This document shows positions 38,401-53,400 of a stretch of 64,000 nt of DNA, in pieces. Position 1 is the first letter of the stretch. Every line of letters begins with the position of its first letter. The stretch comes from Sipunculus nudus (lineage: Eukaryota > Annelida > Sipuncula > Golfingiida > Sipunculidae). Made by a program: the position numbers and the translations under genes. The notes beneath the pieces were generated by a model. It did not search any database. It was not told the origin of the DNA and saw only the letters and a program-made list of their open reading frames with translations. The stretch covers positions 63,986,159-64,050,158 of the forward strand of contig CM049313.1 of NCBI GenBank assembly GCA_026874595.1, in the 5' to 3' direction.

Positions 38401-41400
38401 AGGTGAAAAAAATGTGTGGATTAGAACTAAACATGGCATTAATGGTTTCATATTTTCTCACTTTTGCTATCTTCTTTGCTTTTCCACATTTTCCAAAGAG
38501 GACTAACCCTTCTCTTAGTAGAATGTCAATCACCCAAACAGCAAATCAACACATAACATGTTGCTTTACAGGTAATCATTTTCCTCAATACCTAGTGGTA
38601 ATGCATTGGCAGGGAGTCAATAAACATTTCTCCTCAGATCAGGGTCGGGTGTGTTGGGGATGTGGGGTAGCAGGAAGGAAGCTCCCATAATTAATGGAAG
38701 AGAGTGATCTACTTCTTACACCATACACATATTTTAGGCTACCTTTGTAAATTATGAATAATCAGCCACTCACTGGCTCTCTTCATCCAGCAGATATAAC
38801 AACCCTGTGGGTTTCTTTGCAAACAGGTCCAGGCAGCCAGTGTTGTCTATAAATTCAATGTTCTTCCACTGTATGCCTTCTCTGTTATACTCCTCCTGAA
38901 AGGTTCATAATCAGCACCACACACTGTCAGCATTATTATTATCATCATAGTCATAGGAGATAGAACATGAATACACACAAAAGCCATATCACTTGAATAT
39001 GGGAATTAAACACATGAACTTCTAATTGCCGGTCCTTTGCTCTACCACTGAGCAAACAGGGATCCATAACCCCTCTGTGTACTCAAACATCATCATCAAA
39101 TACGTTACAATATATCATCAACACCACACACTGCCATTATCATTATTATCATCAACAACAATTTGTCAAAGGTCTGTGCTCATCAACCCTGTCACTGATG
39201 CAATCATTAATGGGGCCTATTCCAATATCTGTTAATTATTCCTTTAATCTTTCATAAAAATAGGCCAGAAAACACTGATCCCACCATATACATACTGTTC
39301 AACTTGATCACATGCATGTGTTTATAACACAGCCAAATTAATCCAAACACTTTTAACAGGGACATCTGGTGAAACGTCAAGACGAATAGTTTAAGGGTTT
39401 TTTTTTTAAACTAGAAAATTTTCAACTTCTGCACCTATGCAACTAACTACCTTACATTATCTTTTTTCTTCTTTTTGTCAACACTGGTGATGCACTGTGT
39501 TTACTAACAGCTTGAAGGTAAACGAGGTCACATATCTGTCACAGAGGCATCATAAGAACTTTTGTTAATAGTTCATACAGTTCATTAACATGTAAGCTGA
39601 GGAAGCCAAAAATGACAATATTCTACTGTTAAGGTAGACGAATAGCTGGCTTTAAGCTGAACACTGCCACTGGGGCTGTAACAATACACTGATATTTTCC
39701 AATACAAAGTCATAAACTGTGCCTGTATTGTCATTCACCCCTGTGTTATGCTCCTCATGCAGCTGTTATACACTGCAGTCGTCCAAAACTTGCTTTCGTG
39801 TAACCACTACTTTGTATGGCAAGGTTCTCTGGGTTCTAACACCAGGGTGTGCTCTGAGCAAAAGAACTGTAATCAGACCAAGGAGAGCAGGGTACTGCAT
39901 ACTGCATCCAGCCCAAATTTTTAACATAAGACACCCACTCTTGTTGGTCTGATAACACCGTTTCTGGCACAGGGCTAAGAATCAAACCAATGACAGCATA
40001 TGTCGCAGTGTAGTAAGACCAATGAGAGTGGATGTGGCATGTTTAAAATCTGGGCTGGATGCAAAATGCAATACCATGATCTCATTGGTCTGATTACAAT
40101 TCTTTGCTCCATGTGCTAACCCTGATGTTCAGACCCAGAGAACCTTGAGAAACTGTGAATCTTAACTTAAATATACCTCATATGTATAAAATAGCCTTAC
40201 ATACATTACATTTAACACTAATAGTTTAACTAGAACTGGCTGAACCATATGTATGCACTGTGCTGATGTTATAACTACATTGACTTAATGCCCCATTGTT
40301 CAACTGTATTATCAATGATCTGGCCTGTTAATCAAGGTCAGGTGCACAAAATTAGTTTAATATTCAATTGTACTTTTCACACACATACTGATATCTTTAA
40401 AAGGATTAATATGAGACACCAAATAGCTAATAACCAGCTTATTAAAATATTCTGATAAGCAAAATAATAGGAGCAGTGGTTTAGCAGAAAATTTTTTTTA
40501 TTTGGTGTGGCCTTACCTGCTCAAACTTGAAGATATGCTGATTGAAGTAGTACTGTAGGTGTTCATTTGCATAATTTATACACATCTGCTCAAAACTGTT
40601 GCAGTTGAAGTCCTCAAACCCAAAGATATCCAAAACACCAATAGAATAGCCCTGGTGTTCTCTGAAGTCTCGCTTGGACAGCAGCGCGCGGTTGATTTGC
40701 AAAACAATCCAGTCAAACAGGGCAGAATATAAACACTTGGCCATGGCATCCCTGGTTGCTATTGCCTGAAAAATATGAACACATCAATCTGACTGCAGCC
40801 AACAGATAAATGAAAAGTAAACACTTATATCTTAAGTGTAACTGTTAATGTTCAATTTTCTCTTTCAGGTGAACTAAATTTTTATCTTGTTTGTACTCTT
40901 AAATGAATGACGCTCTAATGTGCTTAACTATTCTACTTATTTAAAGGCTACTCTGTAACAGAAGGGAAAAATAAAAAAAATTAAGAGAAAGATTTCAAAC
41001 CCAATATGAGATAGGCAGCAGATCAGGAACTATGTATGCCAAGTTCTGAAATTGCTGAATGCTATATATCCAAGTCTAGATGAGGTCTGTCCCTACGTAT
41101 CCACATTTGGCCAAAACCTTTGTCACTCTCATTGCTCAGTTAACAGGGGTAACAAAAGTTTAGCCAAATTGCCTATTGCCAGAAAGCCCATAAGAATTAT
41201 AATGTTCCTCCATAACACATTACACTATTGGATATACAATTGTAGGAACTAAGGAACAACTCAACTATTTATTTAGATTATGGTCATTACTGGGTTAGGG
41301 TATTTCAATTTTAACCTCTTGACTTACCCCAGCCATATTGTAGCTCATCACTACAGTTTCCCCTCCAGCGACTGTCTTACGAGTTGTCAGGGCTTGCACC

Positions 41401-44400
41401 AAAGTGGCCTCTTTCACCTTCAACACATTATTATAAATGCTTTTACAAACAAAGGAATCCTTAAGTTTGAAATGGAATTATATATCACAGAATATTTATC
41501 AAGTTTAACTACAGACCTGATCAGGGTTGGGGATAGGTACTTGTGCCTGGGTACACATTTCAGAGCTTTACCTGACCTGGCTGTCATGAAGACAAATTAC
41601 CTGGTACCTGTACCTGCTTTAAATTACCTGTACCTGGGTAAACATTTCAGAGTACTTTACCTTACCTGGCTGTCATTAATAGGAATTACCTGTTACCTGT
41701 ACCTGGTAAAATAAACTAGTTACATGTCTGAGCTCTACATCACTGTCTTTAATTTGCACTTATAGCAGCAGATATATTGAAAACAGTGAAAGTATTGTTA
41801 AGTATTTTCAAAAATATGATTATTTTATAATTTCTTTAAAAGCCATATCAGGCAGACCGCTGTTGACAAAGACTGTAATACTTTTCAGCATTATTACTAA
41901 CCTTTTCCCTTACGAGAGAACTATGCCATGGACATGCAGCTTTATTCATAGAATGGTACAATGGCTATGAGGAGAGTAATCATCAGATATCACTACAAGC
42001 TGGAGAATCCCATATACTTAATGTGTATCTAAAGGGTGTCACTTTGACAAAACATGCAGGATCTTACAAGACACACATGCATAAAACTTGACTTGACTGG
42101 ATAAACCCAGGAACAGATTCCTTCAATAACACAGATGCATTGTAATCAATGTACATTATAGCTGAACATGATGGATGCAGAGAGTACAGCCTAAATTATT
42201 CAATTAGAAAGGACTGTGCTCAGAAATAAATTTTTTAAAAAAAATTTTCCAAATATACCTTTCACAGAACTGAATTACAAGTATGCTCATAAATAATTTT
42301 TTTAAAACAAAATTTTACAAATTTTTCAAAATATATCTTTCAAGAAACTGAATTACAGGTAATCCAAGTATCAATAAATGTCCTTCTATATATGGAGTTC
42401 TTGTTCACAGATAGAAAACGTAGGTAAGAGGAATGTTGTCAAAAATGTTCATAAGTGGAAAAAACATAATTTTAAGTATAATATAGATGAATATAATCCG
42501 ATAACTCCCATCCCAGAAGGCAATCTGACTAGCCATCTGACCAATCTTCCGCTGTGACTGGTTAGCCATGTGCCTGTGAACATATAGACTCACCTTGAGC
42601 ATTTCTGAGATGACTTTGATCTGGTCTTTGTTCTGGATCGTGACCGCGTCATGATGCTGATGATCAGGTTTCTGGGAAATGAGATAAAAAAAATAATGAT
42701 TTTGTTATTTCTGACTTTTTGGAACCACTGAATATATTTGCCTCCGCCAGGAGGGTATGTGTTCACCCCTGATTGTGTGTGTGTGCGTTTGGTTGTTCAC
42801 AACCTTACTCACACAATCATGAACAGAATCCAATGGGTATTTTGGAAATGGGCCAAGGATCTAAATGATTAGATTTTGGTGTGGGTCCTAGACATGGTCC
42901 AGATTCAGTAACACCGTCAAGAAATAATCATAAATGTTCAGTCGCTTATGCATGAATTAAACTGGGAATTTGGGCTAAATCAGTGAATTAGTGCAGAAAT
43001 AGTATAGAATCCTTATAATCAAAATTTTTAACTTAAATAAATTATAGAAATAATGAATCAATAAAACTGATGCTTAGTAAATAATTTAGTGTATATGTCG
43101 CTATCTGTGTACTATCAAATGTACCAATGTACACCTGGTTCTGTATAAGGAAGTTCTATTCAAATGATCAGCTCTGGCCAATGTCACAATGAGACCCTAC
43201 TTTGAATATAATCTGTTGAAATATGTTAAGTGTTCTTGCTGGAAGAGGTAAGACTTGACTACTAAAACCAGTGACATACTAAAACCATTTTGAACACTTC
43301 ACAGTCTTCGTCTCAGAGGTCCTAGTCTCATTCTTAGTCATGAATCAAAATTGTCTCGGTCTCCATTTTGATCTAAACTTTGAGACCCAGTTGAAATTCA
43401 GATTTTATAAAGTATTCATCAAACAATGTATAAATTAAGATGTAAATAAACATAGTCTGTCTTACCTTTTTAAAGCTTATGTTTCCAAGTTGAAGGACCG
43501 CGGCCAACAAGGAGAAGATCCTACAAAATAAATTTTGTAAAATAAAATTTAAGACAAACTGAAATATTGGTTCCACAGATGCTACAGAAAAACCTGGCCA
43601 TCACCTCTGTACTTTTGCTCCCAGGGCCTGTAGAATGATTTACAATTTGTGGCCTTTCTAATATTTTCAATATATAATTCTAAATACAGTGTGCTCTTTC
43701 CTTTTTTATGCCTTACTGACATTATCTTCCAACAAAATAACAGTATAACACTGCATAAGATATTATATATATGGAAATAATATATGGAAAGCAATATGAA
43801 TATCCAAAAAAACTTACTTGTGTTGTGTGTCACCTGAGAACCCAACAATTTCCATGGACTGCTTGAGTCGAGCGAACTCGTGTGCCTCATCAACACATTC
43901 CCCATCAATCCCTTCCAACGTGTAGCACTTACTCTGTAAACAGAACATTTAAATAACACATCAGCCACAAGGGTGTTGGAGTATTATTCTAAAGGGGCCC
44001 ATTCTTATGTATTGAATAAAGATAAACTCTTGAATCTTTCACATAAATGAGCAAAAAAAAAAGGGGGTGAACAGACTGTCTGTTTTGTATATATCCACAT
44101 GTTTAGAAATGTGGGTTGCCCGCTAAAATTGCTTAAGATTGTAATCCATTCATGTCCAACAACGGTAAATGGTTGGCAAATGGTAGCAAATCAGACAAAC
44201 CAGAATTTAGCTAGTGAACAAAGATGGCATTGCCTCACATGCCAATTCTACCAATAACCTTTATATTTATAGCGACCTTTTAACTACCGCACTCAGGAAA
44301 TGAACCACAGCCAGTCACATGGTTATTTTCTGTATGTCAACATGGGGTTATGTGCCCTGTTTACTAACAACTTGCAGATAAACAAGTCCATACGTCCCCC

Positions 44401-47400
44401 GGAGGGGCGTCAAAAGACATTTTCTGAGCAGGAATTACCTGCAGCACATTAGTTCTGTCCTAGAATAAGTTGGTTATCACACAAGTTCTACAAGAAAGGC
44501 AGTTCAATGACTGGCTTTATATAAGTGGGCCGTTACTGTTTCTTGCAATTACGGATATACAGCTGAAAAATAAATGTCTGTCATTTTTAGGTCTGAGTAC
44601 ATGTAATGGCTCATTGTGTTTTTCAAAGTATTTGAAGACCATTTATATACAATAGACACGAACGTTTGCCCGGTGAATATCTAGAAGTTTTGAACTTTTT
44701 TATTATGTCCCTGTATTTGTTACACATGGTTGATCATTCTTGACAGTGTCTGAATGTTTGTTTTTCAACTGCACACCAGAGGGAGTATGCTATTCCTATC
44801 CTTTTACCACCCCTGTTCAATCTGTGAAAAGCAATACATAAAATCTACTGAACAAAAACCACTGTATGCTCTGCATTTGTAGCTTACACTGACAGTAAAT
44901 AGCATTTACCATTATGACAAAGGACTAGGTAATATAACCAAACCAAATCACAACACACAGGATTTGATTGTCTTCATAAAGGAGATCATTATGTAAGATC
45001 ATCCCTTTTGAAGATGTAATACTGGTCCATACATTTTGAGAAAACAAACTTTCAATGAACTTTTAAAATATTTCATCAATTTTCTCAATCCATAAATGAT
45101 GGCTTTGAGTTAAATCTGAAAGAAATTTGAAGGCTATTTTAAGCTCAGTGATGGGAATGCCCTTACTTTTTCACTAGTTTCTTTCCAAATTCTGTGCAAG
45201 AGACTACCCACAATACTATGCATGGAATCATTCTCAACTATTTTGTCAGCCGTATAACTCTACTATTAGTTCAAGGAATATTTGGAGGTTCTGAAGATAT
45301 TAACATATACTCTGTGACTATAAAATAAATTCCAAGAGACATGGAAACCTGGCAATATTATTACCATTATTATAACCACAGACATTTTCACATGATTCTT
45401 ATGGAGAATAAAAGCAATATATGGTATCTAGGGTTACATGCCAGAAGCCTACATTTTTTTTTGTTTGCTTCAGTCTGCTTTTGAAATATAACACAGGCCT
45501 ATAAGCCTGAGGCCTTTAAAATTAACACTGACTTTGCAATCTTAGTCCCACCATTTCACAACCTGAAATCCACTTTGCATATACAATAGTCATACATTAT
45601 CCACTTATTTAAGAATGGTTACAGTTACTGTAAATTATCATTTGGGCTCCTATATCCAAAAGTCAGTTACTTGGCTGACCTATCCCTTGCTCAAACAGCA
45701 TTGAAATAACAGTTGCATCAATATTTGGACATTGGCATACAGCCTATAACAGGTTTTCTTTTACTTGCATATTCTTAGTGAACATACTCATATCATACCT
45801 TCAGCTATCTATCCTGTATTGAAATATGCCACACGTAATGCAAAACAGATGGGCTTGTTATTTTCCAATGTGGTTTGTAAAATACTAGGTTGTACTTCAT
45901 CAGAAATTTCAAACCCTGGTAACATCTTCAACACAACATATCACAAATAAAACCTGTCATATGAAGCAGTATATAACAGAGGACACAGCAGGATTTTGTA
46001 AGATACACATCAAGTAAGCCTGTAAACATTACTTTATAGGTAATAACTGAGGCTATCACCTCAGCTGTTATGGCTGACTTTATGAGATTATTATTTCAAA
46101 TAGGTAATAAAAGCCATTCATATTTCTTCTGCTGATAAGGAGAGTTTGAAACACTGCCAAGACCTCAAGCTAAAAATGGTGGGAAATTTACAAAATCATT
46201 AGAACGCTCAATCAAAGTTGAAGGATTTGTGTAAAATGAAATTAGCATACATATAGGTAAATTATAAAATATACAATCAGTGCTCAGCTTATTGACCTGA
46301 AGTCATTTTTTTTATGTCAGTTATTATCTTTATATATAATATATGATCACACATAACATGCAGTGGCAGTTGAATTTGGCTGAAGTATCTGTAAAAATCT
46401 GTTTTGGTGGCTACAATAATCATGGGCACATTTGTTTTGCAATTAATTCTGTGGTACATGACATGTAACAGGTTTAAAACCACATCACAAACACTGCATG
46501 TTGGCATACTGTAAACACAATTTTCTAATTTATAGTACTAGCATTATCATGAACACCAGATAAACAACTGTTGACTTTTGTTGTATAATCACAGCAAAAA
46601 TGTTGGTTTTGTCCCTTATTCCGTGGGCTGGGAACCCTGTTACTGCAATGTAAAACAGCTATGGTACATGTATTTTAAAATTTTACCTGATCTATACTTA
46701 ACCTACACTCCTTACACAGTACATGCAGCATTCTCAATTCACTTAAATGTACATAAACATTAACAGTTATGTGAATTTTCTCATGTCATTTGTCATTTTG
46801 GCTGAATACAAAAGTTTCCCAGCAAAACATTTCTGGCACACAGGCTTACTATCTCCAGTTCTCTTGTTTTATGGTTATGATTCTGTATGTGAACAAACAC
46901 AGTCCACTTGTGTCTGTTCGCCATAACAAGACTGCATGACCAGAGGTCCAACCTTGCAAGCCTTCTTCCACTTTCGTACAGGTGTAAGCAAATGGTTTTA
47001 GAACAAAATACGGGCAGATACCATATTTAAAGAAGAAGACAAAATATTTCATGTATATGAAACTACCTGCAGTGTGAATAGTTTCCTTTAACCACTGCTT
47101 GCTTTAGACTGGTTTGCTGGGTATCACCATCAAATGGAACAGAACTTGGAATGTAATCAGACCAATCAGAGCAGGGCATCACACTGTGCATCCAAATTCG
47201 AATTTGAAACCTGGGATACCTCACTCTCATTGGTCTGATTACTTTCTTGTCTCTGTGCCAGCCACCTGGTGGTGAAACCCGGAAAACCCTGCTTCAGTGA
47301 GCAATGGGTAAATGAAAGGAGAATGCAGCAGGTAACCATGGTGTAAGCAGTGTTTACTGGGGTGGGCATCATATTTGTAGGGTTAAAATTTTTATGATTT

Positions 47401-50400
47401 TCATTTTTTTTTTATATTTTGTGAACAGCTTCATTTTCTGTTAGTACCATATTGTAGGTAATACTGAAAACATCAATGATCTTAGCAATGTGCGAAGGAA
47501 ACTGGCCTAGGTGACCTCCAACAAATGAAATTTCTTATTAATTACAAACAGTATACATACAAGATCTTTTATATATAATATGTATGTTAAATACTATGGT
47601 TGGCTTCATATTCATGGGGGTTAAATTTTCACAATTTTCACTTTATCATTGTTTCATAAGAGTTCATTTTTGGCTGTATACCCATAGCTTAATCTAGACA
47701 GAGTATATCTGACATAACTAATATGAGTTAGTTATATTAAATAATCTGTATGCAAATCCTGAAATTTGATGACAACTTAAGGCAAAACTAAATAAGTGTA
47801 AATTCTTTTCGTTTTGGCAGATTATTTGAAAGATTTGATATAATTCATTATTGCAGTGTTTGATTTAAGGGTAACATATAAGAACTCTTTATTATTTATA
47901 TATAAGATATTTTGCTTTAAAATTTCCCTGCGATGATGGGGCATCTTATTTACAAGGGTTTTATTTTCGCTTAAAATTCCGGAAATCACGAATATCGTGA
48001 CTTTGAAACCCTCGCAAACCATAAAGCAAGCACAGTATATTCTTGTGCACAAAATTACTTTGGTTCCCATCCTGGTGGTCCAATAAGACACTTCACATCT
48101 GTCATGATCCTACTTTAAAACCTGCTCATGATAAATGTGTCTGCCATGTTTTATTATGAAGAGGTAAGTGAGACTGTACACCCACCTGGTTGAGGTAGTG
48201 ATAGTTCTCTGGCTGTGAGAGACTGAGTGCTTGGAGTTCTTTTTCTGATGAACCAGCCAACAGATAATAGAACACATGATAGTTCCTGAAACAATAAAAC
48301 AACGGTCAATACACTTCATCAGTGTGCTTTTATTAACGATGTATCATCTACTATTTCATAAGAGCCTTAAATGCCATACAATGTAACAAAGAATATGGTT
48401 CAGGAATACACAGAAAAAGTCGGATCACCCCTTCAATGAATCAAACCCATGACCCTCCAATTGCCAGTTGTCTGCTCTAACACTGAGTTAACACAGATCC
48501 CCAACCCTTCTGTGGAACAGCACACTTTCACAGGAACCAGCAAAGTGACGTCAGGTTATTATACAGACAAAGTGTCAATGCAGCAACTTTGCATGCAGCA
48601 GTGACAAACTGTTGACCTTTTATTGTGTTCATCATATATTATTATATAGAAAAATGTATGAACAGCAATGTTATGGACCAGCTTGGCTATTCATACATCT
48701 TTCTAAAGAATATGGTTATAATTTTAATGTGTTGGTAACATAGACTGCAATAACAGTTAGGATAGCTAGAATTATTTATTTTTCTCCCAGCAGACAGCTG
48801 AATAGCTGCTGCAACCTTTAGCCTAGAACTTCTTATACTGTGTCCTTTGTAAAAAATATATAAAAACTAGATGTGTCGGAATGACACAAATGCCCCTGCC
48901 TGGGGCAAATTAGAAACATTTGTAAAATTTTGAAAAATTTTTCAAGTTCAGGAGGTGTCGTATGGTCAAAAGTAGGTCAACAAGGGCAAAATGCAAACTC
49001 AATCTGTAACGGGTCATTATCAAGCAACACACCAAAAATCATGCCAGTATATGCAGGCATTGTGAAAAAAAGTCCATACATGTGCATTTTCCATAAAAAT
49101 TTCTGTCTTTCATGAAATTTTCTATGTTTAGGAGCCGTAAAACAATCAAAAGTAGGTCAACCGGGACGAAACGCAAACTCGATCTGTAACTGTCATTATC
49201 TGCCCACACCTTAAAAAATCAGGGTGGTATCTGCAGGCTTTGAGGAAAAAAAGTCAGTACATATGCATTTGTTATGAAAATTTCTATTTTTCATGAAACT
49301 TTCTATGTTCAGGAGTAGTCAAATGGTCAAAAGTAAGTCAACTGGGACAAAACGTGAACTCGATATGTAACTGGTCATTATCTGCTTACACACCAAAAAT
49401 TAGGCCAATATGTGCAGGCATTGTGAACTAGAATATCAGCAAAAGCTGACAAAAGCCCTCAGCCAAAAGAACAGTGTTTAGAGGTGGTAACAGTAACAAG
49501 TACTAAATATCTGTTCTCACATGGATGTATATCTGTACATGTCTCAGTTATAAATTTAAAATGAAGAGGTATGTACCATGATTCATAACAATCCACCAAA
49601 TGCTTCCTGAAAAATAAGCTTCTAAGTTTTATTCTATTATAAGCTCTGTGACCTTGAAAAGTAGGTCAAGGTCACCCATCTTCGAACATGATCGAGATTT
49701 TTGTCGATATACATCTTCACCAAAGAAATAAAATTCCTATTGTGAATCCTTTTAGAGATATCCCGCTCACAAGGCCAAAGTTAAAAAATCCAAGAAAAAT
49801 TCAGTGAAAAATCAGAAATTGCAGGTGGCGCCACCAAACTTGTGCAGCAGTTCCAGACCATCAGTCCCTATGAGCATAGTAAGTATTGTGAAAATCCATC
49901 CAATGGTTCCTGAGAAATAAGCTTCTAAATATTTTTCCTATAATCAGCTCTAAAATGTAGAAAAATAGGTCAAGGTCACCCATCTTCGAACTTGACCGAG
50001 ATTTTGTCAATATACATCTTCACCGAAAAAATAAAATTCTTACGGTGAATCCTTTTCGAGATATCCCGCTCACAAGCCCAAAGTTGAAAAATCCGATAAA
50101 AATTCATTAAAAATCAGAAATTGTAGGTGGCGCCACCAAACTTGTATAGCAGGTACAGACTATCAGTCCCAATAATCATAGTAAGTTTTGTGAAAATCCA
50201 CCCAATGGTTCCTGAGTAATAAGCATCTAAGTGTTTTTCTATAATCAGCTCTAAAATGTAGAAAAATAGGTCAAGGTCACCTATCTTCGAACTTGACCGA
50301 GATTTTGTCGATATACATCTTTACCGAGGAAATAAAATTCTGACGGTGAATCCTTTTCAAGATATCCTGCTCACAAGGTAAAAGTTAACGGACGCTGGAC

Positions 50401-53400
50401 GGACGGACGGACGGACAGCTTGGGTGACGACAATAGCCCATCAGCCTAAGGGCTGAGGGCTAAAAAAAGTCTGTACATGTGTATTTGTCATGAAATTTCT
50501 ATTTTTCATGAAATTTTCTAAGTTTAGGAGCCGTAAAACGGTCAAAAGTAGGTCAACCAGGACCCACACACCAAAAATCAGGCCAATATCTGCAGGCATT
50601 GCGAAAAAAAGTCTGTACAACTGTTTGATTTCCGAATGACGGAAGGACGGAATGACGGACATGGGTAAAACTATATGCCCCGGCCATTTTGTGGCGGGGG
50701 TATAAAAATAATAATAAATAAAATAAATGCAGACATGGGTTCTAGTACAAACTACATGTATTCTGTTTGGGAGAGTCCCCCAAATTATGCAAATTTTATT
50801 GCTGTCAGGTGATTGACTGTTTACATTACCAGCGGTAACTGAATTGGTTGCTCACAACTGCACTGCTCGTGATTTTTCATTGATTGAATACGCGATTAAG
50901 GTCACATAGAGTTCATGGTTGATGCAGCCACAAATATATATATTAGTAGTGACCTGCTAACTGGTGATTATCACATATTAAATACAAATTCTCTGAACAA
51001 TTATTGTGCACTTTTATGGACCATATCAAAGATGTAGGAGTCTCTCATGATCAAATATTTCTAGAAATATCATTACTTCAGCTATGTGACAGTAATACAT
51101 GCATATAATAACCATGGGAATGTATGAACACTTGTCCATGATAGAACAAGGAAGAAAGTGGAGATTAGATGAAGTGTAATAAAACATATTCAATTTATTA
51201 ATCGAAATAAAATGCTGTAAAAATTTTACTAAATCTGATAATATATATTGAACTGTGTAACACATGGAAACTGTGGCCTAAAACCATTTAATAATGCAAT
51301 AAGGAAAAAACATGTGACTAGTGGTTATATGAAAGGATACATCTTACCAACCAAAAATGTGTTAATGTATTAACAAGTCTGGATGGAGGAATGGAGAGAG
51401 AGAGAGAGAGAGAGTAAGAAAGAGAAAGAGCAAGAAAGAGAGGGGGGGGGGAGAATTCTACAATGCTTATAAGAGAAAATTGTTTAATAATTATCAAATA
51501 TTTAATGACAAACAGATATAGACAGACAGAGCTGATCACTTTGTCCCATTCTGCTGAGGCCAGAATACAATATATGTTTAAATTAGATCCTTATTTGTTT
51601 ACTACATTACTTTTTTATTCATTAAATAACTCCGTATACACTTATCATAAAACTAATGGGCAAGTCCACAGGTGTAAGGGCTCAATTTCAAGGGGGGGGG
51701 GGGGGAGGGGAGGTTAATGGTGAGAGTTACAAGACCTCTGCATATGCATACAGGATATGATTTAAGGAAATTTTAGGTGATAACAGAAGGAAAATTTTAT
51801 TCATAATTATTAAATATCTTTAAAAACAGACAGAGAGATGTACAAATAAAGTTAATCACTTTATCATATTCTGAAAAAAATAAACAAATAAAAAACGTTT
51901 GCATAAGATAGTGGATCACACTGGTATTTGATAATATAGATGTACCAGTATCACCACATCAACACAATAACTGGTATTCTGTTCAGTGTATTGATAGACA
52001 TATCAATACACACAGTGACTACTTGAACATAATGTATTTGAGTCAGTCTGTGAGTGATTGTTGTGGTTCTTGCAGCCCCATTCCAATGGATCAGTCAGCG
52101 AAACCTTATGTGGGATTGGCATGGGTGTTTCCTTGACGCCCTGGTGACATTGGTCAATGAAATAAGGGATTCCCTATTGGTGACTTTTTGTCCCACATAA
52201 GACTAGATTTGTTTGGCCAAAATGTTTAAGTTCCTACTTATTTGCATAAGTTATGAATGAGAAAGCAGCCCATACTGAAACTTTTGCTGACCACGACTCT
52301 GAAACAGAATTTACAAATTTTGTGGACAATAACAGGACAAAATCTTGGTAAAGAAAGGAAATTATTGCCAAGGAACAGCAGTTTCTGTTAGATTTAAATA
52401 CGATTGAGAACTTTCAACAGAGAGTGAAGCTGAAATTATACACGCAGAAAGTGACAGTATCAGCAAGAGGATGCTGACAACCGCGGGAGTTGGTCAGAGT
52501 GACCAATGCCACAGAAAATGACAGGCTGTCAGGCCATTTGTTCAATGAAACCACATGCAAGGGAGGGCCTTGAAATATTTCTGAAGATCTCTGGAAGCTT
52601 GTTTCATTTTTTTTTTATTTTATTTTCAATATTGATAAAATTACAAAGCTCAATACCGCTAAATGTATACATGCCGTGTACTAGTGGCTCATGACAGGGG
52701 AAGGTCTCCTGCCAGGTCCAAGTCAAGATATCGTTACAGCACAGAGGTTCTGTCTGCAAAACAGTGCAGTCACAGCAGTAGATGCAAAGGTTTTCTAAGA
52801 AGAACTTGGATGGGCCATGTTGAAAAACCTTTCGGAGGATGATTCAAATAAATGTGCTGCATTTATGTAATTTGTTTATGTGTACTTCTTTGAGCATGAA
52901 TTATAAAGGTGCTATAATAAATTTTCATTGTTGTTTTATTGATTTTCAATCAACTTATTTTGCAAAGTAAGTAAAACAATATTATATGGATTCATATCGC
53001 GTATCAATAATTTATCTATACATATCGTATCATATCGTATTGGTCATGGCCAAAGATATGATGCTCTAGCATAAGATCTATATTCTTTTCATTACATCAA
53101 TTTCTTTTTAAATTTATGAATTTTATACATTTGCAATATAATATATTTATCTGAATATAAAACTTGATTCACAATTCTAAACTGCATCAACATTTATCCC
53201 TAACTTTGTCAGATAACAACACATTTGCATAAACATGTATTTATTTTTACCTAAAATTATATATTTTATAAATATGCAAACAATAAATATCCTAAAGTAT
53301 AACTTGATTCAGTTTTTACTTATTTTAATTGCACCTTTATTTATCTATAATATGGCTAATATATTATCAAATTATGCTTCCTGGTTGGTTTAATTATATT

